Source of the DNA: Bilophila wadsworthia ATCC 49260
Lineage (GTDB): Bacteria > Desulfobacterota > Desulfovibrionia > Desulfovibrionales > Desulfovibrionaceae
NCBI RefSeq assembly: GCF_000701705.1
Contig: NZ_JNJP01000139.1
Location: 1 to 6,147 of the forward strand
Length of the DNA: 6,147 nt
Reading direction: 5' to 3'
Under the pieces are notes generated by a model. That model ran no database searches and had not been told where the DNA came from. It worked only from the letters and a program-made list of their open reading frames with translations. A program made the translations under genes and the position numbers. Positions 1-6,147 of the stretch are shown piece after piece (the first letter of the stretch is position 1; each line of letters begins with the position of its first letter).

Positions 1-15
1 GAAGGGGATTGAAGG

Positions 16-67
16 TTGGGGAGGGGAGAGGCCCCCTTTTGAAAAAGGGGGCCTCTCCCCTCCCCAA
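16..67. repeat. Hairpin A, outer end of composite 1
   Basis: A perfect 25-bp inverted repeat: 16-40 pairs with 43-67, with GA at the centre, so the innermost pairs must open to form a loop. The outer arm is purine-rich (TTGGGGAGGGG), then the arm turns into GGCCCCCTTTT. On the minus strand, 57-77 also fits a four-tetrad G-quadruplex: four GGGG runs separated by T, TTT and A. Quadruplex and hairpin share bases 57-67 and would compete. There is no T-tract outside the stem on either strand, so it is not a textbook intrinsic terminator. Confidence 0.8.
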
Positions 68-133
68 ACCCCACCCCTCTCCCTCCTAAGACTTTCGCGT
101 TTATCGAATCCCTCTTGACGGCTATTCCTATCG

Positions 134-173
134 AAAAAGAGACAGCCCTGAACAAAAAAATGTTCAGGGCTGT
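134..173 (-). terminator. Possible intrinsic terminator of the lipoprotein-era-yggS unit
   Basis: Bases 142-154 pair perfectly with 161-173 (13 bp, six-base loop). Read on the minus strand, the direction of yggS transcription, the hairpin is followed after three bases by TTTTT (134-138). That fits a Rho-independent terminator about 200 bases past the yggS stop. It sits in the core of composite 1. The corresponding hairpin in composite 2 has an unrelated sequence and no T-tract after it, so termination may not be the shared role of the core. Confidence 0.5.
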
Positions 174-286
174 TGAACAATGTACTTTATTGGGGGCCTT
201 GCAAGCTTGAAAAGCCCTCAGCTGGAACGGACTCCCGCCGCGTAACCTCCCCACCAGTCAAAAGTCTTTGAAGAGGATAGGGGAGG

Positions 287-1084
<798 letters not shown>

Positions 1085-1087
1085 GGG

Positions 1088-2023
1088 CTAGTACTCCGCT
1101 TCAGCTCCAAAGCCGAGGCTGTGCAGGAACTGCGGGTCATCGACCCAGTCCTCACGAACCTTGACCCAGAGTTCGAGGTGAACCTTTTTATCGACCAGAT
1201 CCCGGATTTCCTTGCGGGCGGCCGTGCCGATGGCCTTGATGCCTTCCCCCGCCCGGCCGATGACCATGGCCTTGTGCGAGGGCTTCGCCACATAGATGGC
1301 GGCATGGATGAGCACGCGATCGTCTTCCTCGTCCCACACTTCAACGTCCACGGCGACGGAATAGGGGACTTCCTGATACAGCTTTTCGAAAAGCTTCTCG
1401 CGGATGATCTCGGCGGCCATGAACTTCATGGGGGCCGTGGAAAGCTGATCTTCGGGGAACTGCGCCTCGCCTTCGGGCAGGTGGGAGCGGATAAGCTCAA
1501 GGAGCTGCTCCACGCCGTTGCGGCGCAGGGCCGACGCCGGGAAGATTTCCGCCTTGGGGAACATCTGGGCCACGGACTCCAGCAGGGGCAGCATACGCGA
1601 TTTGTCATGGAACAGGTCGACCTTGTTCACCACAACGACGACGGGGCGCTCCTCTTCGGCCAGCGGCTGGATGAGGGGCGCGAGATCGCGCTCCATGAAA
1701 TCGGGCTTGCGCAGGTACAGATCGCCGTCGATGACGAGCACGATACAGTTCGCCACCGCGAAGCTCTGCCACGCCGACTGGACCATGATTTTGCCGAGCT
1801 GGCCTCTGGTCTGGCCGCGCAGGGCGTGCACGCCGGGCGTGTCCATAAAAATGACTTGGGCATCCTTCTGGGTCAGGATGCCGACGATGCGGTTACGGGT
1901 CGTCTGCGGCTTGGCCGTGACGATCGCCACCTTCTGGCCCACAAGGGCGTTGGTAAGGGTGGATTTGCCCGCATTGGGCGGACCCATCAGCGCTACCCAT
2001 CCACAACGGTGTGCTGTTGCCAT
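1088..2023 (-). CDS. era: GTPase Era, 30S ribosomal subunit assembly factor
   Basis: A 311-residue protein, typical for Era. It is a GTP-driven chaperone that binds near the 3' end of 16S rRNA and assists maturation of the 30S subunit, linking ribosome assembly to cell-cycle progress. The N-terminal G domain shows G1 GPPNAGKS (14-21), G2 around QTTRNRI (40-46), G3 DTPG (61-64), G4 NKVD (133-136) and G5 SAL (164-166). The C-terminal KH RNA-binding domain covers about residues 200-305, with the GxxG-type loop in VIGRAGEGIK (254-263) and the family ending LELWVKVREDW (283-293). The ATG has GAGGAG five bases upstream (2029-2034). It is followed after three bases by yggS and preceded by a lipoprotein gene 68 bases away on the same strand, so the three may be co-transcribed. 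Confidence 0.98.
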   Translation of the reverse strand: MATAHRCGWVALMGPPNAGKSTLTNALVGQKVAIVTAKPQTTRNRIVGILTQKDAQVIFMDTPGVHALRGQTRGQLGKIMVQSAWQSFAVANCIVLVIDGDLYLRKPDFMERDLAPLIQPLAEEERPVVVVVNKVDLFHDKSRMLPLLESVAQMFPKAEIFPASALRRNGVEQLLELIRSHLPEGEAQFPEDQLSTAPMKFMAAEIIREKLFEKLYQEVPYSVAVDVEVWDEEDDRVLIHAAIYVAKPSHKAMVIGRAGEGIKAIGTAARKEIRDLVDKKVHLELWVKVREDWVDDPQFLHSLGFGAEAEY

Positions 2024-2091
2024 ATAGTCTCCTCAAAAACGCAAAAATGTTGGTTTCATACTTCCGCTTCGGAGCGGGATGTCATCAAATC

Positions 2092-2493
2092 TCAAGATGC
2101 CGAAAGCGCAATAAGCTGGGCCGGGCGGCGCATACGCCATTCACCGGGCCGCACTTCCACGACATCCTCTTCCCATACGCCCTCAAGTCGGTACACGCGC
2201 CAGAGGCCGGGAAGGAGTTCATGATCGTGTTCCAGCCGTTCTTCGAGCATCCGGGCCATTTCTTCCGTACAGAAGACGGGGAGATCCTCATAGCGGCCTT
2301 CCGAAGCCAGCAGCGTCGCTTCGTCGTGCTGAATATACTGCATATATGACGCGGGCGCGAGAACAAAAATGCCGCCGCACTCGGAGCGCTGCACCGGCAC
2401 GGGTTCCTCGCCAAGGGTTCTTTTCTCGCCGCACCCGGAAACGCCAAGGCACGCCGCAAGCGCCAGACCTATCGAAAGGCTCCCATATTGCAT
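2092..2493 (-). CDS. Small predicted lipoprotein of unknown function
   Basis: A 133-residue protein that I cannot assign to a named family. Residues 5-20 are a hydrophobic signal stretch ending in the lipobox V-S-G-C, giving a lipidated cysteine at residue 21. The residue after it is glycine, not aspartate, so by the enterobacterial sorting rule it would go to the outer membrane. The n-region (MQYG) has no positive charge, which is atypical; no earlier in-frame start exists because a TAA lies just upstream. The start has GGAG six bases before the ATG. The mature part is acidic in its middle (EEMARMLEERLEHDHE, 77-92) and has two more cysteines, C39 and C75, that could form a disulfide. It ends in a tryptophan- and valine-rich stretch (98-120). 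It lies upstream of era on the same strand and may share its transcript. Confidence 0.75.
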   Translation of the reverse strand: MQYGSLSIGLALAACLGVSGCGEKRTLGEEPVPVQRSECGGIFVLAPASYMQYIQHDEATLLASEGRYEDLPVFCTEEMARMLEERLEHDHELLPGLWRVYRLEGVWEEDVVEVRPGEWRMRRPAQLIALSAS

Positions 2494-2541
2494 CGTTTAC
2501 TCCAAGGAACACCGAAAAAGCCATGATTCAGGATGGATGGT

Positions 2542-2600
2542 GGACGGCTTCCGGGAACGCCCCCGGAAGGCCCCGTATCTTCCCGCCGGGGCCGCCGTCC
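2542..2600 (-). ncRNA. Candidate three-way-junction RNA structure upstream of the lipoprotein gene
   Basis: Three perfect 7-bp stems close on each other with no unpaired bases at the junction. P1 is 2542-2548 with 2594-2600. P2 is 2549-2555 with 2562-2568 (six-base loop). P3 is 2569-2575 with 2587-2593 (eleven-base loop). On the minus strand it would lie in the 5' leader of the lipoprotein mRNA, about 50 bases before its start codon. It matches no riboswitch class I recognise. The pairing is seen directly; being a transcribed, functional RNA is inference, and GC-rich sequence can form such folds by chance. The structure itself is strand-symmetric. Confidence 0.35.
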
Positions 2601-2883
2601 GGAAAATGCTTCCGAAGGGTCTGTTTCGCTACCGGAATATGCGTCCAGCGTCAAGGATGATAGAAGCGGCTGGAAAGGGGAACCCCTTCTGAAGAAGGGA
2701 AAAATGTCCTCTGCCGCGTCTCCGTTTTTTTCGTGGTCCCCTTCGGGTGGCGGGGAGGCCGCGCAGGGGGGCGTTCACGCTCATTAAAAAGGATCGAGGC
2801 TTTCAGAGCCGTTCGAGCGGAGGAAGGAAACATATTCCTTCCGATTTGTTGCCAAAGGAGTGTCTGATTGCTCGGGGATAAGC

Positions 2884-2923
2884 AAAAAAGGTTCCGCATC
2901 CGGTTTGCGCCGGATACGGAACC
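2884..2923 (-). terminator. Intrinsic terminator downstream of htpX
   Basis: Bases 2890-2903 pair with 2910-2923 (14 positions, one mismatch, six-base loop TTTGCG). On the minus strand the stem is followed at once by TTTTTT (2884-2889). This is a classic Rho-independent terminator for transcription arriving from htpX, whose stop is about 145 bases upstream. Confidence 0.85.
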
Positions 2924-3030
2924 CATCTTCTTTCGAGACGTGGAGGAAATGCACTGTGAAGGGCGGCGGGGCCGTGAATTCAGGCGAATGCACGGGCATT
3001 TCCAAAGCCGTCCAGAGCGTTTTCCCCCGG

Positions 3031-3070
3031 GCGGGCGAGGGGCAATGCCCCTGCCCGCCGGAGATTTTTT
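3031..3070 (+). terminator. Plus-strand terminator-like hairpin at the htpX stop codon
   Basis: Bases 3031-3043 pair with 3047-3058 (12 bp, one bulged G at 3037, loop AAT), followed on the plus strand after six bases by TTTTTT (3065-3070). The T-run overlaps the htpX stop codon (TAA on the minus strand, 3069-3071). It points against htpX transcription, so if active it would stop antisense transcripts from entering htpX. No plus-strand gene upstream needs it. Confidence 0.4.
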
Positions 3071-3932
3071 ATCTGACGCCCGCCATTTCGCGGAGACGGG
3101 CGATGCGGTCGTTGATGTCGGGGTGGGTGCTGAACAGCTTGGCCATGCCGCCGCCGAAGAGGGGGGCGACGATGAACATTTCCGCCGTGGTGGGGTTGCC
3201 GTTCTGCATGGGAATGCGCTGGTTCCATGACTGGAGCTTGCCGAGCGCGGCGGCGAGGGCGAGGGGCTGCCCGCAGTAGCGCGCCCCGCTGGCGTCGGCG
3301 AGGTATTCGCGCGAGCGGGAGATGGCGAACTGGATCAGCGACGCCGCGATGGGCGCGAGGATGGCGAGCACGATGGCCATGAGCGGGTTGCTGCCGCCTC
3401 CTTCGCCGTCTTCGCTGCTGCGGCCCATGCCGAAGATGGCGGCGAACTGCATAAAGTTGGCGATGGACACGATGGTCGAGGCCATGACCCCGGCGACCGT
3501 CTGGATCAGGATGTCGTGGTTGGCGATGTGCGCGATTTCATGAGCAAGCACGCCCTTGAGCTCTTCCGGGGACAGCAGGCGCAGGATGCCTTCCGTGACG
3601 GCGACCACGCTGTTTTCGGGGTTGCGGCCCGTGGCGAAGGCGTTGGGGGCTTCTTCGGGAACCACGGCGATGCGCGGCATGGGGATCTGGGCGTTGGCGG
3701 CCAGCTCGCGCACCATGCTGTAGATCATGGGGGCTTCGCTTTCCGACAGTTCGCGGGCCTGATACATCCTCAGGACGATTTTGTCGGAATACCAATAGCT
3801 CCCCACGTTCATGATCAGGGCGAGGCCGAAAGCGATAACGATCCCCGTCTTGCCGCCCAGAGCGCCTCCGAGAACGATGATGAGGCCGGAAAGCAGGGCA
3901 AGCAACATGAATGTCTTCAGTTGGCTGGTCAC
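3069..3932 (-). CDS. htpX: Membrane zinc metalloprotease HtpX (M48 family)
   Basis: A 287-residue protein, normal for HtpX. It is an integral inner-membrane endopeptidase whose active site faces the cytoplasm and which degrades misfolded membrane proteins alongside FtsH. Two N-terminal membrane segments lie at about 8-25 and 30-47. The zinc motif HEIAH is at 131-135, with H131 and H135 as ligands and E132 as catalytic base. Two further hydrophobic segments lie at about 141-169 and 184-204. The third zinc ligand is E209 in SREYLAD. The tail FSTHPDINDRIARL (267-280) is the family signature. The start is GTG, chosen because AAAGGAGA lies eight bases upstream and the hydrophobic N-terminus begins just after; a longer frame up to 4247 would be antisense to the neighbouring gene and has no HtpX character. 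It is transcribed alone, divergent from the HyuA-like gene. Confidence 0.97.
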   Translation of the reverse strand: MTSQLKTFMLLALLSGLIIVLGGALGGKTGIVIAFGLALIMNVGSYWYSDKIVLRMYQARELSESEAPMIYSMVRELAANAQIPMPRIAVVPEEAPNAFATGRNPENSVVAVTEGILRLLSPEELKGVLAHEIAHIANHDILIQTVAGVMASTIVSIANFMQFAAIFGMGRSSEDGEGGGSNPLMAIVLAILAPIAASLIQFAISRSREYLADASGARYCGQPLALAAALGKLQSWNQRIPMQNGNPTTAEMFIVAPLFGGGMAKLFSTHPDINDRIARLREMAGVR

Positions 3933-3940
3933 GTACGTAT

Positions 3941-3948
3941 TCTCCTTT
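3941..3948 (-). promoter_or_regulatory. Ribosome-binding site fixing the GTG start of htpX
   Basis: AAAGGAGA on the minus strand, eight bases before the GTG at 3932-3930. It decides against the upstream in-frame starts. Confidence 0.85.
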
Positions 3949-3957
3949 GGTGTTGCG

Positions 3958-3974
3958 ACCGATCCCGGATCGGT
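3958..3974. promoter_or_regulatory. Palindrome in the htpX leader, possible operator
   Basis: ACCGATCC (3958-3965) and GGATCGGT (3967-3974) form a perfect 8-bp inverted repeat around one central C. A further half-like CGATCCGG follows at 3978-3985. It falls in the predicted htpX 5' leader and touches the -35 of the weak plus-strand promoter, so it could be a regulator-binding site. With a one-base centre it is better suited to a DNA-binding dimer than to an RNA hairpin. Confidence 0.4.
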
Positions 3975-4001
3975 TGTCGATCCGGTTCTTTTCCTTGTAA
4001 T
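3974..4001 (+). promoter_or_regulatory. Weak sigma70-like promoter candidate for the HyuA-like gene
   Basis: TTGTCG (3974-3979), a 16-base spacer and TGTAAT (3996-4001), pointing toward the gene at 4132. It would give a leader of about 125 bases. Four of six -35 and five of six -10 bases match the consensus. It faces the htpX promoter, so the two start regions overlap. Confidence 0.4.
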
Positions 4002-4008
4002 AGGGGAA

Positions 4009-4037
4009 AGTATAGGGTCGGGGATGCCGTTTGGCAA
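4009..4037 (-). promoter_or_regulatory. sigma70-type promoter of htpX
   Basis: On the minus strand, TTGCCA (-35, 4032-4037), a 17-base spacer and TATACT (-10, 4009-4014). Each box matches the sigma70 consensus at five of six positions with ideal spacing. The start would be near 4002, giving a leader of about 70 bases that contains the palindrome at 3958-3974. I see no sigma32-type match in its place. Confidence 0.75.
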
Positions 4038-4119
4038 GGGCGGGCGGGGTTTCCCTGCGCCGGGGTTTTGCGTTACGCTGCCGACGGGCGCGAGGTCCGT
4101 TGCCGGAAACAGGCGCCTC

Positions 4120-4125
4120 AGGAGG
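4120..4125 (+). promoter_or_regulatory. Ribosome-binding site fixing the GTG start of the HyuA-like gene
   Basis: AGGAGG, a full Shine-Dalgarno, six bases before GTG at 4132. The open frame continues upstream to 3811, but that part is antisense to htpX and its promoter, so the GTG is preferred. Confidence 0.85.
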
Positions 4126-4131
4126 CCGTAC

Positions 4132-5829
4132 GTGTCAAAAGAACGGAAAACCCCGGCCGTGCTCGGGCTGGATATGGGCGGAACGCATACCGACGCCGTG
4201 CTGTTGCGCGGCGGAACGCTGCTCGCGTCCGTCAAAGTTCCCACCAACCATCAGGATTTGCTGGTTTCCACACGAGAGGCCCTGCACGCGCTGTTCGAGT
4301 CGGGAGCGGCGTTTCCGGCGGACGTGAGCCGGGCGACGTTCGGGACCACCCTCGCCGTGAATGCCGTGGTGCAGAACGCCTGCGCGCCTGTGGGTCTGCT
4401 GATCGGCGCGGGGCCGGGCCTTGATCCGGGCTGGTTCGGGCTGGGAGGCCATACGGCGCTCGTTCCCGGCGGCGTGGATCACCGGGGGACGGAAGTCGCG
4501 CCTCCGGATCGGGAGGCTATACGGCGGGTTGTGAGCGGCTGGCGGGAGGAAGGGCTGGCCGCGTTCGCCTGCGTCGCCAAGTTTTCGACGCGCAATCCGG
4601 CGCATGAGGACGCGATGGCGGAGGTCATACGCGAAGTTTTCTCGGACGGCCCGGAACCGGTGATCGCGCTCGGGCATCGTTTGTCGGGCCGCCTGAATTT
4701 TCCGCGCCGCATTGCCACGGCCTATTGGAACGCGGCGGTCTGGACGCTGCACAACCGGTTCGCGGATGCGGTGGAAGCCAGCCTGAAGGACATGGGCATC
4801 GACGCGCCAGCCTATCTTTTGAAGGCCGACGGGGGAGCCATCCCGCTTTCGGTGTCCCGCGAGCGGCCTGTGGAAGCCCTGCTTTCCGGCCCCGCCGCCA
4901 GCGTCATGGGCATGATGGCCCTGATGCCGTCCTGCTCCGAAGATACCCTTGTGCTCGACATGGGCGGAACGACGACGGACATAGCCTTGCTCGCCGCCGG
5001 GCAGCCCGTATTGTCGTCAGACGATCTGGTGGTCAACGGGCGCTCCACGCTGGTCCGCGCGCTCAAGTCCGTTTCCATCGGGCTTGGAGGGGATTCGCAG
5101 GTGACGGTCGCGCCCGGCATTCAGGTCGGCCCGCTGCGCAAGGGGCCCGCGCTGGCGTTCGGCGGGACGGACGGCCCCACATTTCTCGACTGCCTCAATG
5201 TGCTTGGACATGCGGACGCCGGGGATGTTGCTGCGTCACGCGCGGGTGTGGAATCCCTTGCCGCAGCCCACGGGCTGAGCGCAGAGTCCCTCTCGCAGGA
5301 GGTTTTGGATTGCGCCCGTTCCCGCGTCGCCTCCGCCGTGCGGTCGTTGCTCGATGAGGTGAACAGCCGTCCCGTGTACACGCTGGCGGCCTTGCTTGAG
5401 GAACGCGCCGTTCGCCCGGTCCGCGCCGTGCTTGTGGGCGGCCCCGCCGAGGCGGTGGCTCCTCTGCTCGGGGACGCTCTGGGGCTTCCTGTGGAGACGC
5501 TCGGCGATCCTGTGCTTGGCCCTGTCGCCAACGCCATCGGCGCGGCACTCACCCGTCCCACGGCGAGCCTTGATCTGTTTGCGGATACGGCGGCTGGTAT
5601 GCTGCTGGTTCCGAGCCTCGACATCCGCAAGCCCATTACACGGCGCTACACGCTCGAAGAAGCCAAGGCCGAGGCGTGTGCGCTTCTCCGTGGACAGGCC
5701 GCCTTTGCCTCCGCGTCTCCCGAAATCGACGTCACCGAGGCCCAGCTTTTCGCCACGCTCGACGAGTACGGGCGCGGAGGGCGGGACATCCGCGTCCGCT
5801 GCCAGCTTCGGCCCGGCGTCGAACGGTAG
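4132..5829 (+). CDS. Hydantoinase/oxoprolinase-family (HyuA-like) protein
   Basis: A 565-residue cytoplasmic protein of the HyuA family, whose characterised members are ATP-dependent amidases (5-oxoprolinase, N-methylhydantoinase A, acetone carboxylase subunits). The N-terminal domain (about 10-180) starts with phosphate-1 motif LGLDMGGTHTDAVL (11-24) and has ATFGTTLAVNAVVQ (68-81). The hydantoinase A domain (about 190-480) shows SGPAASVMG (252-260), phosphate-2 motif LVLDMGGTTTDIAL (273-286), SIGLGGDS (315-322) and adenosine-type VLVGGPAE (433-440). Both nucleotide-binding lobes of an actin/hexokinase-type fold therefore look intact. The last 75 residues resemble nothing I can name. No HyuB-like partner subunit lies in the window: the gene is flanked by divergent htpX and an intergenic repeat, so it appears monocistronic. 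The substrate cannot be told from sequence. The start is GTG with a strong ribosome-binding site. It ends 12 bases before hairpin C. Confidence 0.9.
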   Translation: MSKERKTPAVLGLDMGGTHTDAVLLRGGTLLASVKVPTNHQDLLVSTREALHALFESGAAFPADVSRATFGTTLAVNAVVQNACAPVGLLIGAGPGLDPGWFGLGGHTALVPGGVDHRGTEVAPPDREAIRRVVSGWREEGLAAFACVAKFSTRNPAHEDAMAEVIREVFSDGPEPVIALGHRLSGRLNFPRRIATAYWNAAVWTLHNRFADAVEASLKDMGIDAPAYLLKADGGAIPLSVSRERPVEALLSGPAASVMGMMALMPSCSEDTLVLDMGGTTTDIALLAAGQPVLSSDDLVVNGRSTLVRALKSVSIGLGGDSQVTVAPGIQVGPLRKGPALAFGGTDGPTFLDCLNVLGHADAGDVAASRAGVESLAAAHGLSAESLSQEVLDCARSRVASAVRSLLDEVNSRPVYTLAALLEERAVRPVRAVLVGGPAEAVAPLLGDALGLPVETLGDPVLGPVANAIGAALTRPTASLDLFADTAAGMLLVPSLDIRKPITRRYTLEEAKAEACALLRGQAAFASASPEIDVTEAQLFATLDEYGRGGRDIRVRCQLRPGVER

Positions 5830-5841
5830 AGGTTGAAGAAA

Positions 5842-5891
5842 TTGGAGGGCGGGGAGGACTTTCTAAAAAAAGTCCTCCCCGCCCCCTCCAA
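5842..5891. repeat. Hairpin C, gene-proximal end of composite 2
   Basis: Bases 5842-5862 pair with 5869-5891: 21 bp with a two-base bulge (5885-5886) and a six-base loop. The outer arm TTGGAGGG is like hairpin B; the inner arm GGGGAGGACTTT is its own. It begins 12 bases past the stop of the HyuA-like gene and may stabilise the mRNA 3' end or assist termination. No T-tract follows it on the plus strand. Confidence 0.8.
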
Positions 5892-6016
5892 ACCACCCCC
5901 ACCCCTCCCAAAGACTTTTGACGTTACCCAGTCCCTGTTCCGCGTTCCTACAGGGCTCGATGGTTAGGGTATAGGTGAATCGGGACGTGTATTTTTTGCT
6001 TACCGGATAAGGAAAA

Positions 6017-6052
6017 CGGCTTTTCCCTGCATAAAGCCGTAGGGGAAAGCCG
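6017..6052. repeat. Core hairpin of composite 2
   Basis: Bases 6017-6028 pair with 6041-6052: 12 positions including one wobble pair, with a 12-base loop. It holds the position equivalent to the 142-173 hairpin of copy 1 but has an unrelated sequence. No T-tract follows on the plus strand. Confidence 0.6.
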
Positions 6053-6093
6053 AGATAAGGGATTCGATAAGCATGAAAGTCTTTGGAGGATGA

Positions 6094-6147
6094 GGGAAGG
6101 GGGTTCGGGGGAAGGGAGAAGGGGCCTTTCTCCAGAAAGGCCCCTTC
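6094..6147. repeat. Quadruplex motif and hairpin D, cut by the window end
   Basis: Plus-strand G-runs GGG, GGGGG, GGGGG and GGG (6094-6116), separated by AA, TTC and AA, fit the canonical G-quadruplex pattern. They lead into a hairpin whose inner 14 bp (6118-6131 with 6134-6147) are perfect. The outer arm would continue past the window end if the unit is like A-C, giving the composite a total length near 320 bases. Confidence 0.7.

Larger units (their letters stand above)
2494..3068. other. Non-coding region between htpX and the lipoprotein gene
   Basis: 575 bases with no convincing gene. Short plus-strand frames cross it but show no ribosome-binding site at proper spacing and no recognisable domain. 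Contents from right to left: a GC hairpin next to the htpX stop (3031-3070), the htpX terminator (2884-2923), a small 8-bp hairpin (2822-2829 with 2835-2842), a short hairpin CCCTTC/GAAGGG at about 2685-2700 that looks like a remnant of an intergenic palindrome, and a potential three-way junction (2542-2600). The promoter for the lipoprotein-era-yggS unit should lie here. The best minus-strand -35-like match, TTGACG near 2650, has no good -10 partner, so no promoter is called. Confidence 0.6.
5842..6147. repeat. Composite inverted repeat, copy 2 (hairpin C - core - hairpin D), truncated by window end
   Basis: The same architecture as the element at 16-340, on the opposite strand. It runs hairpin C (5842-5891), C-rich block, CAAAGACTTTTGAC (5909-5922), GTTAC (5923-5927), core of about 130 bases, GGGATTCGATAA (6059-6070), GAAAGTCTTTGGAGG (6075-6089), G-rich block and hairpin D (from about 6104 past the end). 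The 14-base motif of end C is identical to that of end B. The GATTCGATAA-type end D matches end A, including the four-base spacing between its two motifs. The core also contains a hairpin (6017-6052). It sits directly behind the HyuA-like gene. The plus strand has TTTTTT at 5992-5997 but only a weak 6-bp stem before it, so no terminator is called there. Confidence 0.75.

Noticed and set aside
2062..2079. 7-bp hairpin between the lipoprotein gene and era
   Set aside because: It is short, and the T-rich bases on the minus strand begin well beyond the stem, so it is not a convincing terminator.
1121..2224. 367-codon open frame on the plus strand, antisense to era
   Set aside because: It is the complement of era plus part of the lipoprotein gene, shows no domain, and is a usual by-product of high-GC coding sequence.
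2678..2704. Short palindromes GGGGAACCCC and CCCTTC/GAAGGG, possibly a decayed fifth hairpin unit
   Set aside because: No AAAGTCTTTG tail or long stem is present, so membership of the repeat family cannot be supported.
2346..2787. Overlapping plus-strand small frames in the non-coding region
   Set aside because: They are low-complexity, Arg/Pro/Gly-rich, have no well-placed ribosome-binding site and overlap structured DNA.
2860..3279. 139-codon plus-strand frame starting GTG next to AAAGGAG
   Set aside because: The Shine-Dalgarno-like stretch touches the start codon with no spacing, the frame crosses the htpX terminator, and its second half is the antisense of htpX.
3933..4247. N-terminal extension of HtpX by 105 residues
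   Set aside because: The extension has no HtpX similarity, crosses the htpX promoter and ribosome-binding site, and is antisense to the HyuA-like gene.
3516..4424. 302-codon open frame on the plus strand across htpX and the start of the HyuA-like gene
   Set aside because: It runs antisense to htpX and out of frame in the HyuA-like gene; it has no motif and a His/Gly/Arg-rich shadow composition.

Overview
The window looks like a GC-rich bacterial chromosome segment, most likely from a Desulfovibrionaceae-type delta-proteobacterium (Desulfovibrio or Bilophila). This is inferred from the protein character, the GTG starts, and the G-rich intergenic hairpins next to AAAGTCTTTG motifs, which I associate with that group. 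No database search was possible. All genes read as intact chromosomal genes; there is no transposase, phage gene, CRISPR array, rRNA or tRNA.

Layout. Positions 1-373 hold a composite inverted repeat (two facing hairpin units around a core) and a (TC)15 microsatellite. Positions 374-2493, minus strand, are a likely operon read as small lipoprotein > era > yggS: a 68-base gap separates lipoprotein and era, and 3 bases separate era and yggS. Positions 2494-3068 are non-coding. They hold the intrinsic terminator of htpX and a potential three-way-junction fold upstream of the lipoprotein gene. Positions 3069-3932, minus strand, are htpX. Positions 3933-4131 are a divergent intergenic region with a good sigma70-like promoter for htpX, a weaker opposing promoter and a palindrome. 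Positions 4132-5829, plus strand, are an orphan hydantoinase/oxoprolinase-family (HyuA-like) gene. Positions 5830-6147 are a second copy of the composite repeat, inverted relative to the first and cut by the window end.

Functions. Era (30S assembly GTPase), YggS (PLP homeostasis) and HtpX (membrane protein quality control) are housekeeping. The lipoprotein and the HyuA-like ATPase are the less understood genes.

The most unusual feature is the pair of roughly 320-bp composite repeats. Each has two facing units; each unit is a conserved AAAGTCTTT-containing tail, a G-run block and a long near-perfect hairpin. The hairpin sequence differs in every copy while complementarity is kept. Each composite lies just past the stop codon of the last gene of a transcription unit, in the same orientation relative to that gene.
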